64,000 nucleotides of DNA, from positions 347,430 to 411,429 of the forward strand of contig NZ_QXFK01000016.1 in NCBI RefSeq assembly GCF_003581645.1, read 5' to 3'. Shown one piece after another: positions 16,525-25,542 of the stretch (the first letter of the stretch is position 1; the number at the start of each line of letters is the position of its first letter). The notes under the pieces are model-generated. The model was not told the DNA's origin and did not search any database. It was given only the letters and a program-made list of their open reading frames with translations. The position numbers were made by a program, and so were the translations under genes. The DNA is from Pelagerythrobacter aerophilus (lineage in GTDB: Bacteria > Pseudomonadota > Alphaproteobacteria > Sphingomonadales > Sphingomonadaceae).

Positions 16525-18984
16525 TTGCTGCATTCATTCTCGCGACAAGCTGTCGTTCTTTCCCTGGCCAGCGCGTTGCCGTTTCCCGCCCATGCGCAGG
16601 AAGCCCCCGAGGATGGAGATAGGGGTAGCGCACCCAGAGAAGAGACGCGGACAGACACACGTGATGAAAGCAGCTCATCAGGTGAGATTGTCGTCACCGG
16701 CTCGCTGATCCGGGGGCTGCCGAAGGAGTATGTCGCCAGTCCGGTCTTCACTTACGGGAAGGCCGATATCGTCCAGTCCGGTGCAGGCTCGCTCTCGGAA
16801 TATATGCTGACCATCCCTCAGAACTTTACGGGCGATCTCAGCGATTTTGGCACCTCCGCAGCGCAGATCGGTTCAACTCTCGGCAGAGGGACCACCTATA
16901 ATCAGTATGATGCCTTTGCCGGATTTGCCCTGCGCGGGCTAGCCTCGGACGCGACGCTGACGCTGCTCAACGGCCGCCGCATGGCTTCGGTCGGCATGGT
17001 CGAAGCTTCTACCGTTTCTGTCATTCCCTCTGCTCTGATCGAACGCATCGATATCATCTCCGATGGCGCATCGGCCACCTACGGCGCCGACGCGGTGGCA
17101 GGGGTCGTCAATATCGTCACACGCAAACCGGAGGACGGTGTGGAACTGCGCGTGCGGGGTTCGACGGCGACAGAGACCGGGGCGAAAAACTGGGAGGCCA
17201 GCGCACTGGCCGGTCATTCATGGGGTAGCGGCCATGTCTATGGCATGACGATGTACCAGCGCCGCGACGCCTTCATCGAAGACCCGATCATGGTGTCGGA
17301 TACGCCGCTTCAGATCACGCAGCTTCCCAATGAAACCGTCACCGGCTTCTATGGCGGGCTGGAACAGGATTTTGGCGATTTCACCTTCTCGGTCGATGCG
17401 TCCCGGTTTCAGCGCGATCGCGACGCGGTGATCCGTTATATCGACGAACCGGAAGACAACCGTTTCTACGACACCCGCACGACCGGATATTCGGTTTACG
17501 GCAATCTGCACTGGCAGGGCGCGGGGAGCACCTCGGTCGACCTCAATGTCGACTACGGGCGCAACAAGACCGGCAGCAAGCTGCACTATGGTCTGCCGCC
17601 ATTTGATGATCCCTGGACGAGCTATCAGCACACGAACAGCTTGTTCGTGGCGGAGCTGCGCGGCCAGACCGCGCTATTCAATCTTCCCGGCGGGGCTGCG
17701 ATTGCTGCAGGCGGGGCGCAGTATCGCAAGGAGACGATACGCACCGACGCGGCGATCTTCTTCCACCTCGATGGCGGCGAGCGGGAGATCAAATCTCTCT
17801 TCGGCGAGATCAATCTGCCGCTGGTCGGACCGTCGCAGGACATTCCTTTCGTTCGTTCGCTCAGTGTCACCGGCGCGCTGCGTTATGAGGACCTGGGCTT
17901 CGATGATGCGCTGGCGCCCAAGATCGGCGCGCGTTGGCAGATCAACGATGCGATCGCCTTGCGCGGGACCTATGCCCGCTCGTTCCTTGTGCCGCGCTTG
18001 CGCGACACGATCGGCATTGCCGAGCAGGTGTCGTTCTGGAGCCATCCCTATACCTTCCTCGATCCGGCCGACCAGAACCCGGCCCTGCCGGACGGGAATG
18101 CGCTGATGATGTTTCGCGCCGGTGCCAATCCGGACCTCAAGACGCAGAATGCCGACACCTTTACGATCGGTACGGACCTGACGCCCGCTTTCGCTCCAGG
18201 GCTGACGCTCAAGGCCGGCTATTACAGCATCCGGATTTCCGGCCGTGTCGTCACGCCGGATCAGAATGACAGCGCCACACTCCCCGATCTTCAGGCCTTC
18301 AACGTTGCCAATCCCAGCCCCGAACTGGTCCGGAGCATCGTCACCAATCCCACGGTATTTCGCTGGTTCGCCACGGGCATTCCCTTTGTGAACGATGGCG
18401 GCACAGTAATTTATAGCAGCGCGAGCCAGATTCCCGACGAGCTGCTCTCACAAGTTCAGGCCATCGCCGACATCCGGCCCCAGAACTTCGCCGTCGAGAA
18501 GACCGATGGTCTCGACTTCGAGCTGAGCTATCAAGCACCTTTGCTGGACGGAAGGGCCAGCATGCATATGACTGGACAATATATCCTGAACCTGGATCTC
18601 ACGGCGAGCGACGGACAGGCTGTTTCCCGGCTCGACGGCTATGCGCAGCCATCCGATCTGCGGCTCAACGGTACGTTCATCTGGGGGAGGGAGGGCTTCT
18701 CCATCGGCAGCGTCGTCAATTATGTCGATGGCTTTACGGACAATCGTCCGGGGGAACAGCTCCGCAAGATTGGCTCCTACACCACCGCATCGCTGTTCTT
18801 CGGTTTCGATCTTGAACGGCTGACGAACAGCTCAAGGCTGGCCAACAGCGAGATGCAGCTGGTCATCGCCAATCTGTTCGATACAAGGCCGCCACGCATT
18901 GTCGGTAGCGTGCTGGGGTACGATCCCTACAACACGCCGCCCACCCCCCGCACGATTGGCCTGATGCTCACCAAAAGTTTCTGA
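16525..18984 (+). CDS. TonB-dependent receptor
   Basis: 819 aa from a TTG at 16525. A signal peptide (hydrophobic VVLSLASALPFPAHAQ) precedes an acidic/Ser-rich linker with EIVVTGSLIRGLP, the TonB-box region. The plug has ALRGLASDATLTLLNGRR and ISDGASATYGADAVAGVVNIVTRK, the latter highly typical of sphingomonad receptors. The barrel ends in Phe (GLMLTKSF). No transporter, sigma/anti-sigma pair or hydrolase is adjacent, so the ligand cannot be inferred; it follows the ECF42 gene by 228 bases and is probably independent of it. Confidence 0.9.
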   Translation: MLHSFSRQAVVLSLASALPFPAHAQEAPEDGDRGSAPREETRTDTRDESSSSGEIVVTGSLIRGLPKEYVASPVFTYGKADIVQSGAGSLSEYMLTIPQNFTGDLSDFGTSAAQIGSTLGRGTTYNQYDAFAGFALRGLASDATLTLLNGRRMASVGMVEASTVSVIPSALIERIDIISDGASATYGADAVAGVVNIVTRKPEDGVELRVRGSTATETGAKNWEASALAGHSWGSGHVYGMTMYQRRDAFIEDPIMVSDTPLQITQLPNETVTGFYGGLEQDFGDFTFSVDASRFQRDRDAVIRYIDEPEDNRFYDTRTTGYSVYGNLHWQGAGSTSVDLNVDYGRNKTGSKLHYGLPPFDDPWTSYQHTNSLFVAELRGQTALFNLPGGAAIAAGGAQYRKETIRTDAAIFFHLDGGEREIKSLFGEINLPLVGPSQDIPFVRSLSVTGALRYEDLGFDDALAPKIGARWQINDAIALRGTYARSFLVPRLRDTIGIAEQVSFWSHPYTFLDPADQNPALPDGNALMMFRAGANPDLKTQNADTFTIGTDLTPAFAPGLTLKAGYYSIRISGRVVTPDQNDSATLPDLQAFNVANPSPELVRSIVTNPTVFRWFATGIPFVNDGGTVIYSSASQIPDELLSQVQAIADIRPQNFAVEKTDGLDFELSYQAPLLDGRASMHMTGQYILNLDLTASDGQAVSRLDGYAQPSDLRLNGTFIWGREGFSIGSVVNYVDGFTDNRPGEQLRKIGSYTTASLFFGFDLERLTNSSRLANSEMQLVIANLFDTRPPRIVGSVLGYDPYNTPPTPRTIGLMLTKSF

Positions 18985-19210
18985 AGCTAATTCGTACGAT
19001 TGGTTCTGTCCGCATCTCACAGGACGGAGGGCAGCTTTCGGCGCGCTCAAGCGTGTTCGAGCAACAGTAATGTCGGCAAAGTGAGCATTTCTCTGCTTCC
19101 GGTGTTGGTCTACGGCAGGGTAGCGTGACCGTCCGCTCCGGGCTGTCCAAGGGATGCGACAGCAACCGGTTTGTCGGCGGAACGAGAAGGCCGGACCACT
19201 ATCGTCCCGA

Positions 19211-19726
19211 CTATCGGATATTCGTTTTGCCCGGCCCGGTTTCCAGCGCGAGCCGGTCTAGCCGGCGCAAATGGATAAGCTGCGCGGTCAAGCCGATGAC
19301 GAGGATGGCCAAGAGCGTAACCTGCGATCCGAGGAGTAGCGGCGCTTTTGGATCGGTAACAAGCGGATGGCCGTCCGGGACCCGGCGCAAAGTTTCGGTT
19401 ACGGTGGGCACCATCAGTAGGAATGCGGTCAGGCTGAGGAAGACAGTTTCGAGATACCGGCCCGCGCGGCCCAGGATCGAAACTCGCCCGACGCCATAGC
19501 CCGCGAGAAGCAGTAGGAGAGTGGCCGCACCGATGCCATAACTCACCGGCTGGCGCGCAACGACGAACGCCGTGACTGCGCCGATCAGCATCGAAATGAA
19601 ATAGAGCGTGCCAGCGGTCGACCGCGGCACGATCCGTCCGTGGCGGGCAAACATATAAACGGCCAGTGGAATGGCGGGAAGGCTGCCGAGCGTATGAACC
19701 CAGCCGAGCGGGGAAATTCCGAACAT
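19211..19726 (-). CDS. Four- or five-helix membrane protein under TetR control
   Basis: 171 aa. Hydrophobic segments near residues 8-26, 42-60, 64-82, 92-110 and 130-150 suggest an integral inner-membrane protein. The start MFGISPLGWVHTLGSLPAIPLAVYMFARHGR followed by GTLYFISMLIGAVTAF recalls small DUF2306-like membrane proteins, but I do not assign a family. A 16-bp near-palindrome identical in form to the one before tetR ends 11 bases upstream of the ATG, so it is very probably a target of the TetR protein encoded just upstream. Confidence 0.75.
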   Translation of the reverse strand: MFGISPLGWVHTLGSLPAIPLAVYMFARHGRIVPRSTAGTLYFISMLIGAVTAFVVARQPVSYGIGAATLLLLLAGYGVGRVSILGRAGRYLETVFLSLTAFLLMVPTVTETLRRVPDGHPLVTDPKAPLLLGSQVTLLAILVIGLTAQLIHLRRLDRLALETGPGKTNIR

Positions 19727-19737
19727 ATAACTCTTTC

Positions 19738-19753
19738 TGTCTACTAGTAGGTA
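19738..19753. promoter_or_regulatory. TetR-type operator upstream of membrane-protein gene
   Basis: TGTCTACTAGTAGGTA, with a perfect 10-base palindromic core CTACTAGTAG. It matches the element upstream of tetR (20406-20421) at 13 of 16 positions on the plus strand and 14 of 16 against its reverse complement. It ends 11 bases before the membrane-protein ATG on the minus strand. Confidence 0.7.
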
Positions 19754-19804
19754 GGTGCATGAGGTAAATATCTATAGGCGGATTGCATCTACGGTGGTCT
19801 GAGA

Positions 19805-20395
19805 TCAGGCGGCCATCGCCGGGGCCAGTCGTTCTATCAGTGGATCCGTCACGAGACCGAACATGGCCGGATCGCCATAGGCCCGCGCCGAGAGCATTGC
19901 GCCATGAACGGTCGCCATGAATGCTTCGGCTTCACCGTGGGGAGTTGTCGTCAAATGAACCTTGCCGAGGCGCACACCGCGATCGAGGACGGATGTCAGC
20001 CAAGCTGACAGGAACCGGAAATGCGCCCGCACCTCGAGCCCTACCTCTTCGGGGAGAGCAGGGATCTCGGTCGCCAACAGCGCGCAAATGCAGAATGGCG
20101 CGCTGGCGCTTGTGATGCAGGATCGCCAATAGCCGACATAGAACCGAAGCTGATCGAGCGGGTCAGGGGACTGACGTTCGAGATAGGCCATTCCCGCTTC
20201 AGCTTCCTCGCGATACTGTGCGACCAGCACACGAACCAGATCGGCCTTGGTGGGGAAGTGGTGATGGATGCTCGCCTTGCGGATTCCCACTACCTTCGCG
20301 ATGTCGGCATAACTGAAGCCATTATAGCCGCCCTCAACGATGAGTGAGCGCGCGCATGCCAGGATGGCCTCGGAAGTGGACGTCGGTTTGCTCAC
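19805..20395 (-). CDS. TetR/AcrR family regulator
   Basis: 196 aa with a GTG start. The N-terminal HTH is clear (SEAILACARSLIVEGGYNGF then YADIAKVVGIRKASIHHHF, residues 8-50), followed by a helical ligand domain of TetR_C type with CALLATEIPALPEEV. It should act as a dimeric repressor released by a small hydrophobic ligand. A near-palindromic operator lies about 10 bases before its own start and a second copy before the downstream membrane-protein gene, so autoregulation plus control of that gene is the simplest reading. Confidence 0.93.
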   Translation of the reverse strand: MSKPTSTSEAILACARSLIVEGGYNGFSYADIAKVVGIRKASIHHHFPTKADLVRVLVAQYREEAEAGMAYLERQSPDPLDQLRFYVGYWRSCITSASAPFCICALLATEIPALPEEVGLEVRAHFRFLSAWLTSVLDRGVRLGKVHLTTTPHGEAEAFMATVHGAMLSARAYGDPAMFGLVTDPLIERLAPAMAA

Positions 20396-20405
20396 ACCAG
20401 TTGCC

Positions 20406-20421
20406 TACCTTCTAGTAGGTA
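20406..20421. promoter_or_regulatory. TetR-type operator upstream of tetR gene
   Basis: TACCTTCTAGTAGGTA, an inverted repeat with one mismatched pair, placed 10 bases before the GTG of the TetR gene on the minus strand, where bound protein would also cover the ribosome-binding region. Confidence 0.7.
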
Positions 20422-20584
20422 TATCGTCAAGCGCCGTGCATTTTCAGAAGGCCGATGGCATGACCCGTGCGGCCGATCAGGAGGTGAACATACCGCCGAT
20501 ATCGACGGATTTTTGGGTTGCCATCTGGGTTCGAAATGACCGCGACTGGTGCCGCAGTGGACTGAAGGTGCCGACCGGCAATAG

Positions 20585-21811
20585 CTACGCAGCTTTTCGT
20601 TTGCGTATTCGCGATGCTGCAGAGGTAAGGACAGCGCAAGCCGCCAGGCACCAAATCCCCATCCAGATCATTTGCACGGGCAAGTCGATGCCCCTATCGA
20701 TGAGCGCACCCGAAATTCCCGGCCCGAGAGCCGTTGCAAAAACCATCGCAGAAACGGTGATCGCCCGAATTCCTCCCAGGTTCGCAGTCCCGTAAACTTC
20801 GGGCCAAAGGGCGCCGAGCAGCGTCTGCGTGAACCCATTGCTTACGCCCAGCAGCAGCATGAAAAGGTAGATGCCCCACGCTGGCGTCACGAGGCCGCCG
20901 GCGATCGAGGCGAGCGCCAGCGGAAGGAGAAAGAAGGGAAGAATGCGAAGCGCGCCGAAGCGGTCGATCAGATAGCCGCAGACAAAGCCGAAGAATACCG
21001 TTGTCACCGCCATGACAGGAAAGGCGGAGGCAAACACGAGCGGATCATATCCACGAAGTTCGACGAGATAGCCTTGGTGAAAGAAGATCGTCGTCCCGAT
21101 GAACGGCGGCGCCAGCGTTCCCGCGAGCAATATATAGAGAACCGGATCCCGGAGTACCTCGGCGCGCGTCCAATCTTTCGCTCGATGGGACTGGGGCTGA
21201 GGCGCCATCGTCGTGACTGGCGCCCGCTCGACACGTAGCAGCCCGACGAGCATCGGCCACGCGACAATCGCCAGCAACAGTGCCGATGCCAGCCATACGT
21301 CGCGCCATCCGACCAGCGCAGCAAGCCACACGGCGACGACCGGCAGAACGGCGTTCCCGACTTGGAAACCGGGCGTAATAATGGCCATCGCACGGCCGCG
21401 GTTGGCCTCGAACCACCTCCCCACTTCCGTGAAGGCGATCTCCGTCATCATGCCCTGACCGAACAGGCGCAGCATGAAGAGCGCAATGGTAAGGCCGACA
21501 ATTCCCTGGACGGTGCCGATCAACAGGCATGCCAGCGTCAGAATGGGAATGGTGAACGCCGCCACCTTCCAACCGGATATGAGGTCGAGCGTTCGCCCGA
21601 GCCAAGGGAGGCTCGCTGCACTCAGCAGCGTCGCGACCATGTAGATAGCGCCAAAACCGCCCGCAGTGAGGCCGAAATCCCGCCGCAGGTCGTTGCCGAA
21701 CAGACCGATGAAGAAGGTTTGGCCAAACGAAGAGAATAGCGTCAGTAGGAAGCCGGCGCCTAACCAGCGGCGGTTCTCCCGTATGAACGCTAGCTCGGTA
21801 CCCAGTGTCAT
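20585..21811 (-). CDS. MFS transporter
   Basis: 408 aa from the ATG at 21811 (AGGGA upstream); the frame continues to 21910 but without homologous-looking sequence. Twelve membrane helices are visible, with the MFS loop signature region between helices 2 and 3 (PWLGRTLDLISGWK). The arrangement fits the oxalate/formate-antiporter-like or NNP-like 12-helix exporters; substrate unknown. It is transcribed away from metE; the divergent interval contains a perfect palindrome at 21925-21946. No TetR-type operator like those at 19.7 and 20.4 kb precedes it, so it is probably not in that regulon. Confidence 0.88.
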   Translation of the reverse strand: MTLGTELAFIRENRRWLGAGFLLTLFSSFGQTFFIGLFGNDLRRDFGLTAGGFGAIYMVATLLSAASLPWLGRTLDLISGWKVAAFTIPILTLACLLIGTVQGIVGLTIALFMLRLFGQGMMTEIAFTEVGRWFEANRGRAMAIITPGFQVGNAVLPVVAVWLAALVGWRDVWLASALLLAIVAWPMLVGLLRVERAPVTTMAPQPQSHRAKDWTRAEVLRDPVLYILLAGTLAPPFIGTTIFFHQGYLVELRGYDPLVFASAFPVMAVTTVFFGFVCGYLIDRFGALRILPFFLLPLALASIAGGLVTPAWGIYLFMLLLGVSNGFTQTLLGALWPEVYGTANLGGIRAITVSAMVFATALGPGISGALIDRGIDLPVQMIWMGIWCLAACAVLTSAASRIRKRKAA

Positions 21812-21924
21812 CGCGCGTCCCTGTGGCGTATCGGTGCGGAAATTGGAACAAGGCAGGCGTCCTTCCGGCACATCGTGCTGAAATTTCAACTCCAAGCGCG
21901 TCTCGTGCATTCCCCAACATAGCG

Positions 21925-21946
21925 ATATAAAGATGTCTTTATATCC
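21925..21946. promoter_or_regulatory. Perfect palindrome, candidate ArsR/SahR-type operator of metE
   Basis: Arms GATATAAAGA and TCTTTATATC are perfectly complementary and separated by two bases. AT-rich AAAGAtaTCTTT palindromes have been described for ArsR-family regulators of methionine genes (SahR); the assignment is by memory and by its position just before a candidate TTGACT -35 (21952-21957) ahead of the metE riboswitch. Confidence 0.5.
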
Positions 21947-21983
21947 GACTTGACTTCGAGGAGCAGACCTCCGAGTAAGCGCA

Positions 21984-22165
21984 TGTCGAGGTTCTCCGCG
22001 GCGGCCTCTGCCGTCCCGGAGCTAAGACGGGAAGCCGGTGCGATGCCGGCGCTGCCCCCGCAACTGTAAGCGGCGAGCGGACAGTCGAGATATGTCACTG
22101 GCGGGTATCCGCCGGGAAGGCCTGACTGTCTGCTTTGACCCGCGAGCCAGGAGACCTGCCTCCGA
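21984..22165 (+). ncRNA. Cobalamin (adenosylcobalamin) riboswitch upstream of metE
   Basis: The conserved core is unmistakable: GGGAAGCCGGTGCGA at 22029-22043, then GCTGCCCCCGCAACTGTAAG at 22051-22070, with the B12 box AGCCAGGAGACCTGCC at 22145-22160. Cobalamin binding would shut down metE, whose product is the B12-independent methionine synthase, a classical arrangement in proteobacteria that also own a B12-dependent enzyme. About 120 bases separate the B12 box from the metE ATG and contain the expression platform. The 472-base interval from 21812 to 22283 is otherwise free of genes. Confidence 0.95.
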
Positions 22166-22262
22166 CGCGATAACGTCCACCGGCGGGGTGCCCGGTCTGG
22201 TCGCTTGCATGACGCGCGGCTGGGCTTCCCGCAGCGTGTCCGGCGTGCGTGCCCGATCGGTC

Positions 22263-22279
22263 CCCCGTCCTCATCGGGG
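22263..22279 (+). promoter_or_regulatory. Hairpin sequestering the metE ribosome-binding site
   Basis: CCCCG (22263-22267) and CGGGG (22275-22279) form a 5-bp stem with a 7-base loop; the right arm is the only purine-rich Shine-Dalgarno candidate, four bases before the ATG at 22284. No U-run follows, so translational control is favoured over termination. Confidence 0.5.
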
Positions 22280-22283
22280 TTCT

Positions 22284-24596
22284 ATGAAGATGACCGTCAC
22301 CGTTGCTACACTTGGATTTCCGCGTATCGGCCCGCGCCGCGAACTCAAGTTCGCGCTCGAGAAGTTCTGGGCCGGGACGATGACCCGGATGGAACTCGAA
22401 AAGACCGCCGCCGACCTGCGTAGAGCCAACTGGGCCCGCCAGGACGAGCTCGGCGCAGACTGGCTGCCCTCCAACGATTTCTCGCTCTACGACCACGTGC
22501 TCGACACCAGCGTCATGCTCGGGGCCATTCCGGCACGCTATGGTGGCGAGAGAATGGATCCTGCCGATCTCGAAACCTATTTCGCGATGGCGAGAGGCGC
22601 GGCCGGCACTGGCGATTGCTGCGGCAACGCACCCGCGAACGTCACCGCCGGCGAAATGACCAAATGGTTCGACACCAACTACCACTTCATCGTGCCGGAG
22701 ATCGAATCGGGCTGCACACTTCGGCTCGGTCACTTCAAGCCGCTCGAGGAATACCGCGAAGCCCGGGCGCAAGGTTTCGAAACGCGCCCGGTGCTGCTCG
22801 GTCCCATCACTTGGCTCAGCCTCGCGAAGGGACGCGGAGTCGATCCGTTCGACCTCCTCGACGATGTCCTCGGCCACTATGCGACCCTCCTCCGCCTGTT
22901 CGCGCAGGCGGGCGCCGCATGGGTGCAGATCGACGAGCCGATCCTTGCCACGGATCTGTCCGAACGCCAGCGGCGCGCCTTCACTCGCGCTTATGCCAAA
23001 CTGGCAGGCGCCGGTCCGAAGCTGATGCTGACGACCTACTTTGGTGGCCTGGGCGATAATCTCGGACTGACCGCATCGCTTCCGGTCGCCGGGCTCCATA
23101 TCGATCTCGTCCGCGCGCCCGATCAACTTGGCGCGGTGGTCGAATCAGTGCCGGAAGACCGCCTTTTATCGCTGGGCGTCGTCGATGGGCGCAACGTGTG
23201 GCGGACCGATATCGCAAGCCTGATTGATCGGCTCGCTCCACTTGCGGCGGAGCGCGATCTCGTACTCGCGCCCTCATGTTCATTGCTCCACGTGCCGGTC
23301 GATCTCGCTCTCGAGACGAGACTGGACGAAGAAGTGAGGCAGTGGCTCGCGTTCGCAGTGCAGAAGATCGAGGAACTCGATCTGCTCAAGCGTGTGCTGA
23401 ACCATGGCCGCGAAGTGGTGCCCGAGGAACTCGAGGTGGCCGAAAAAGCGCTCGCGTCTCGCCATCTGTCGGCGCGCATCCATGATCCGGCGGTGGGTGT
23501 GCGTGTCGCGGGGCTTACGCCCGCGATGCGAGAGCGTGGCGCGAGTTATGTGGAACGCGCTCGAGTGCAGGCCGATGTGCTTGCGTTACCGGCCTTCCCG
23601 ACCACCACCATCGGTTCGTTCCCGCAGACGCGGGAGGTGCGCAAGGCGCGCGCGGAGTACAAGCGCGGCGCAATGGATGAGGCGGCCTACGGCGCCTTCC
23701 TGCGCGCCGAGACGGAACGGGCGATCCGCTGGCAGGAGGAGGTGGGACTCGATCTGCTCGTGCATGGCGAATTCGAGCGCAACGACATGGTGCAGTACTT
23801 CGGTGAGAAACTCGCCGGCTTCGCCTTCACCGTCAGCGGCTGGGTGCAGAGCTACGGATCGCGCTGCGTGCGTCCGCCGATCCTCTACGGCGACGTATCG
23901 CGGTCCGCGCCGATGACGGTCGACTGGTGGCGCTATGCGCAGGATCTGACTGACAAACCGGTCAAGGGCATGCTCACGGGGCCGGTGACAATCCTCAACT
24001 GGAGCTTCGTCCGCGACGACCAACCGCGCGATGAGACCTGTCGCCAGATAGCGCTCGCCATTCGTGACGAGGTGCTCGACCTCGAAGGCGCCGGATGCAA
24101 GGCGATCCAGATCGACGAGGCGGCGCTGCGCGAAGGGCTGCCGCTGCGTCGGCGCGACTGGCAGTCTTACCTCGATTGGGCGGTCGATTGCTTCCGCCTT
24201 GCCGCAGCAGGCGTCGGGAACGGGACCCAGATCCACACCCACATGTGCTATTCGGAATTCAACGACATTCTGCCCTCGATCGGGAAGATGGACGCCGACG
24301 TGATCTCGATCGAGACCGCACGCTCGCAGATGGAACTGCTCGAAGCCTTCGCGCAGTACCGCTATCCCGGCGCGATCGGGCCCGGAGTCTACGACATCCA
24401 CTCGGCCCGCGTGCCTGACGAGGATGAGATGGTCGCTCTTATGCGCCTGGCGCAGACGCATCTGCGTCCCGAGCAGCTGTGGGTCAATCCGGACTGCGGG
24501 CTCAAGACGCGGGCCTGGAAAGAGGTGAAGCCGGCAATCGCGTCGATGGTTGGGGCGGCGCGGAAGCTGCGTTCGAAAGCGCAAGTGGGAGCCTGA
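22284..24596 (+). CDS. metE: Cobalamin-independent methionine synthase
   Basis: 770 aa. It has the two-barrel MetE structure: an N-terminal folate-binding half beginning TVATLGFPRIGPRRELKFAL and a C-terminal half with FPTTTIGSFPQT, IQIDEAALREGLPL, and zinc ligands in HTHMCYSEFND and VNPDCGLKTR. It transfers methyl from 5-methyltetrahydropteroyl-triglutamate to homocysteine in the cytoplasm. The start is the ATG at 22284 after the riboswitch; upstream in-frame sequence belongs to the riboswitch. It is followed one base after its stop by a thioesterase gene. Confidence 0.97.
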   Translation: MKMTVTVATLGFPRIGPRRELKFALEKFWAGTMTRMELEKTAADLRRANWARQDELGADWLPSNDFSLYDHVLDTSVMLGAIPARYGGERMDPADLETYFAMARGAAGTGDCCGNAPANVTAGEMTKWFDTNYHFIVPEIESGCTLRLGHFKPLEEYREARAQGFETRPVLLGPITWLSLAKGRGVDPFDLLDDVLGHYATLLRLFAQAGAAWVQIDEPILATDLSERQRRAFTRAYAKLAGAGPKLMLTTYFGGLGDNLGLTASLPVAGLHIDLVRAPDQLGAVVESVPEDRLLSLGVVDGRNVWRTDIASLIDRLAPLAAERDLVLAPSCSLLHVPVDLALETRLDEEVRQWLAFAVQKIEELDLLKRVLNHGREVVPEELEVAEKALASRHLSARIHDPAVGVRVAGLTPAMRERGASYVERARVQADVLALPAFPTTTIGSFPQTREVRKARAEYKRGAMDEAAYGAFLRAETERAIRWQEEVGLDLLVHGEFERNDMVQYFGEKLAGFAFTVSGWVQSYGSRCVRPPILYGDVSRSAPMTVDWWRYAQDLTDKPVKGMLTGPVTILNWSFVRDDQPRDETCRQIALAIRDEVLDLEGAGCKAIQIDEAALREGLPLRRRDWQSYLDWAVDCFRLAAAGVGNGTQIHTHMCYSEFNDILPSIGKMDADVISIETARSQMELLEAFAQYRYPGAIGPGVYDIHSARVPDEDEMVALMRLAQTHLRPEQLWVNPDCGLKTRAWKEVKPAIASMVGAARKLRSKAQVGA

Positions 24597-24597
24597 T

Positions 24598-25386
24598 GTG
24601 TTGGTGACGATTCAAGACCCGAGCGAGAGGGTGGGGCCGGCGGTTCAGCTCATCGACATCGTATTCCCGGGCGACGCCAATCATCACGGCACCTTGTTCG
24701 GGGGCGTCGCCCTCGCGCACATGGACAAAGTCGCGTTCCTGGCGGCGTCGCGACACGGCCGTGCGCCTTTCGTCACCGCCTCGTCGAAGAAGATCGACTT
24801 CGCCGCCCCCGCGTTCGAAGGCGAAATGGTCGAGGTCACCGGACGCGTGGTGCGCGTCGGCACGAGTTCGCTCGAGATCGAGGTAGAACTCATCGCCGAG
24901 GCGCCGGTATCGGGAGAGCGTCGCCTTTGCACCCGTGGACGCTTCACACTCGTGGCACGAAAGGGGCCGGACACCCTACTGCCGCTGCCGCCCCTCGCGC
25001 TGAACCCAACTGCCAAGCCTGAAGGCGTGCTGCGGCTCGCCGAAATGGTCTTCCCGGGCCAGACCAATCACTACGGCACCCTCTATGGCGGCGATGCGCT
25101 GCGGATGATGGGGAAAGCCGCGTTCATCGCCGCAACGCGCCGCGCACGGGCCGTGCTGGTCATGGCGTCCTCCGAGCGGATCGACTTCACCGCACCGATC
25201 GGCGAAGGCGACATGGTCGAGCTGGTGGCCGATGTGACGAAGACCGGTCGCAGTTCGATTCATGTGACCGTCGAGCTGTGGTCCGAGGCTCTTCTGAGCG
25301 GGGCCCGAAGACACGCCGCGACTGCGCGCTTCACCTTAGTCGCCGTCGACGCGGAGGGGAGGCCGACAGCAATTCAACTTGCCTGA
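24598..25386 (+). CDS. Tandem-hotdog acyl-CoA thioesterase
   Basis: 262 aa with a GTG start six bases after GGGAG. Two hotdog domains are present: residues about 10-125 (IVFPGDANHHGTLFGGVALAHMDKVAF) and about 145-255 (MVFPGQTNHYGTLYGGDALRMMGKAAF). Each has the N-H-x-GTL-GG catalytic loop, although the first carries D-K and the second G-K in the helix position. Family members hydrolyse acyl-CoA in the cytoplasm. The start lies one base after the metE stop, so it should be translated from the same riboswitch-controlled mRNA; a link with methionine metabolism is not obvious. Confidence 0.9.
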   Translation: MLVTIQDPSERVGPAVQLIDIVFPGDANHHGTLFGGVALAHMDKVAFLAASRHGRAPFVTASSKKIDFAAPAFEGEMVEVTGRVVRVGTSSLEIEVELIAEAPVSGERRLCTRGRFTLVARKGPDTLLPLPPLALNPTAKPEGVLRLAEMVFPGQTNHYGTLYGGDALRMMGKAAFIAATRRARAVLVMASSERIDFTAPIGEGDMVELVADVTKTGRSSIHVTVELWSEALLSGARRHAATARFTLVAVDAEGRPTAIQLA

Positions 25387-25542
25387 GTGGCCAAGGACGG
25401 AAGGAGCAGGAAGGCGGTCGCCACGAGCCAGCGAGCCGCGTATCGTTATGGGCGCAGGCGAGGGTGACGATCCAATTCGGCGTGATATCTGCTGGACGGT
25501 GCTTTGGATCGGTGTGTCGAGTGACCGGAGCATTCACGGGAA

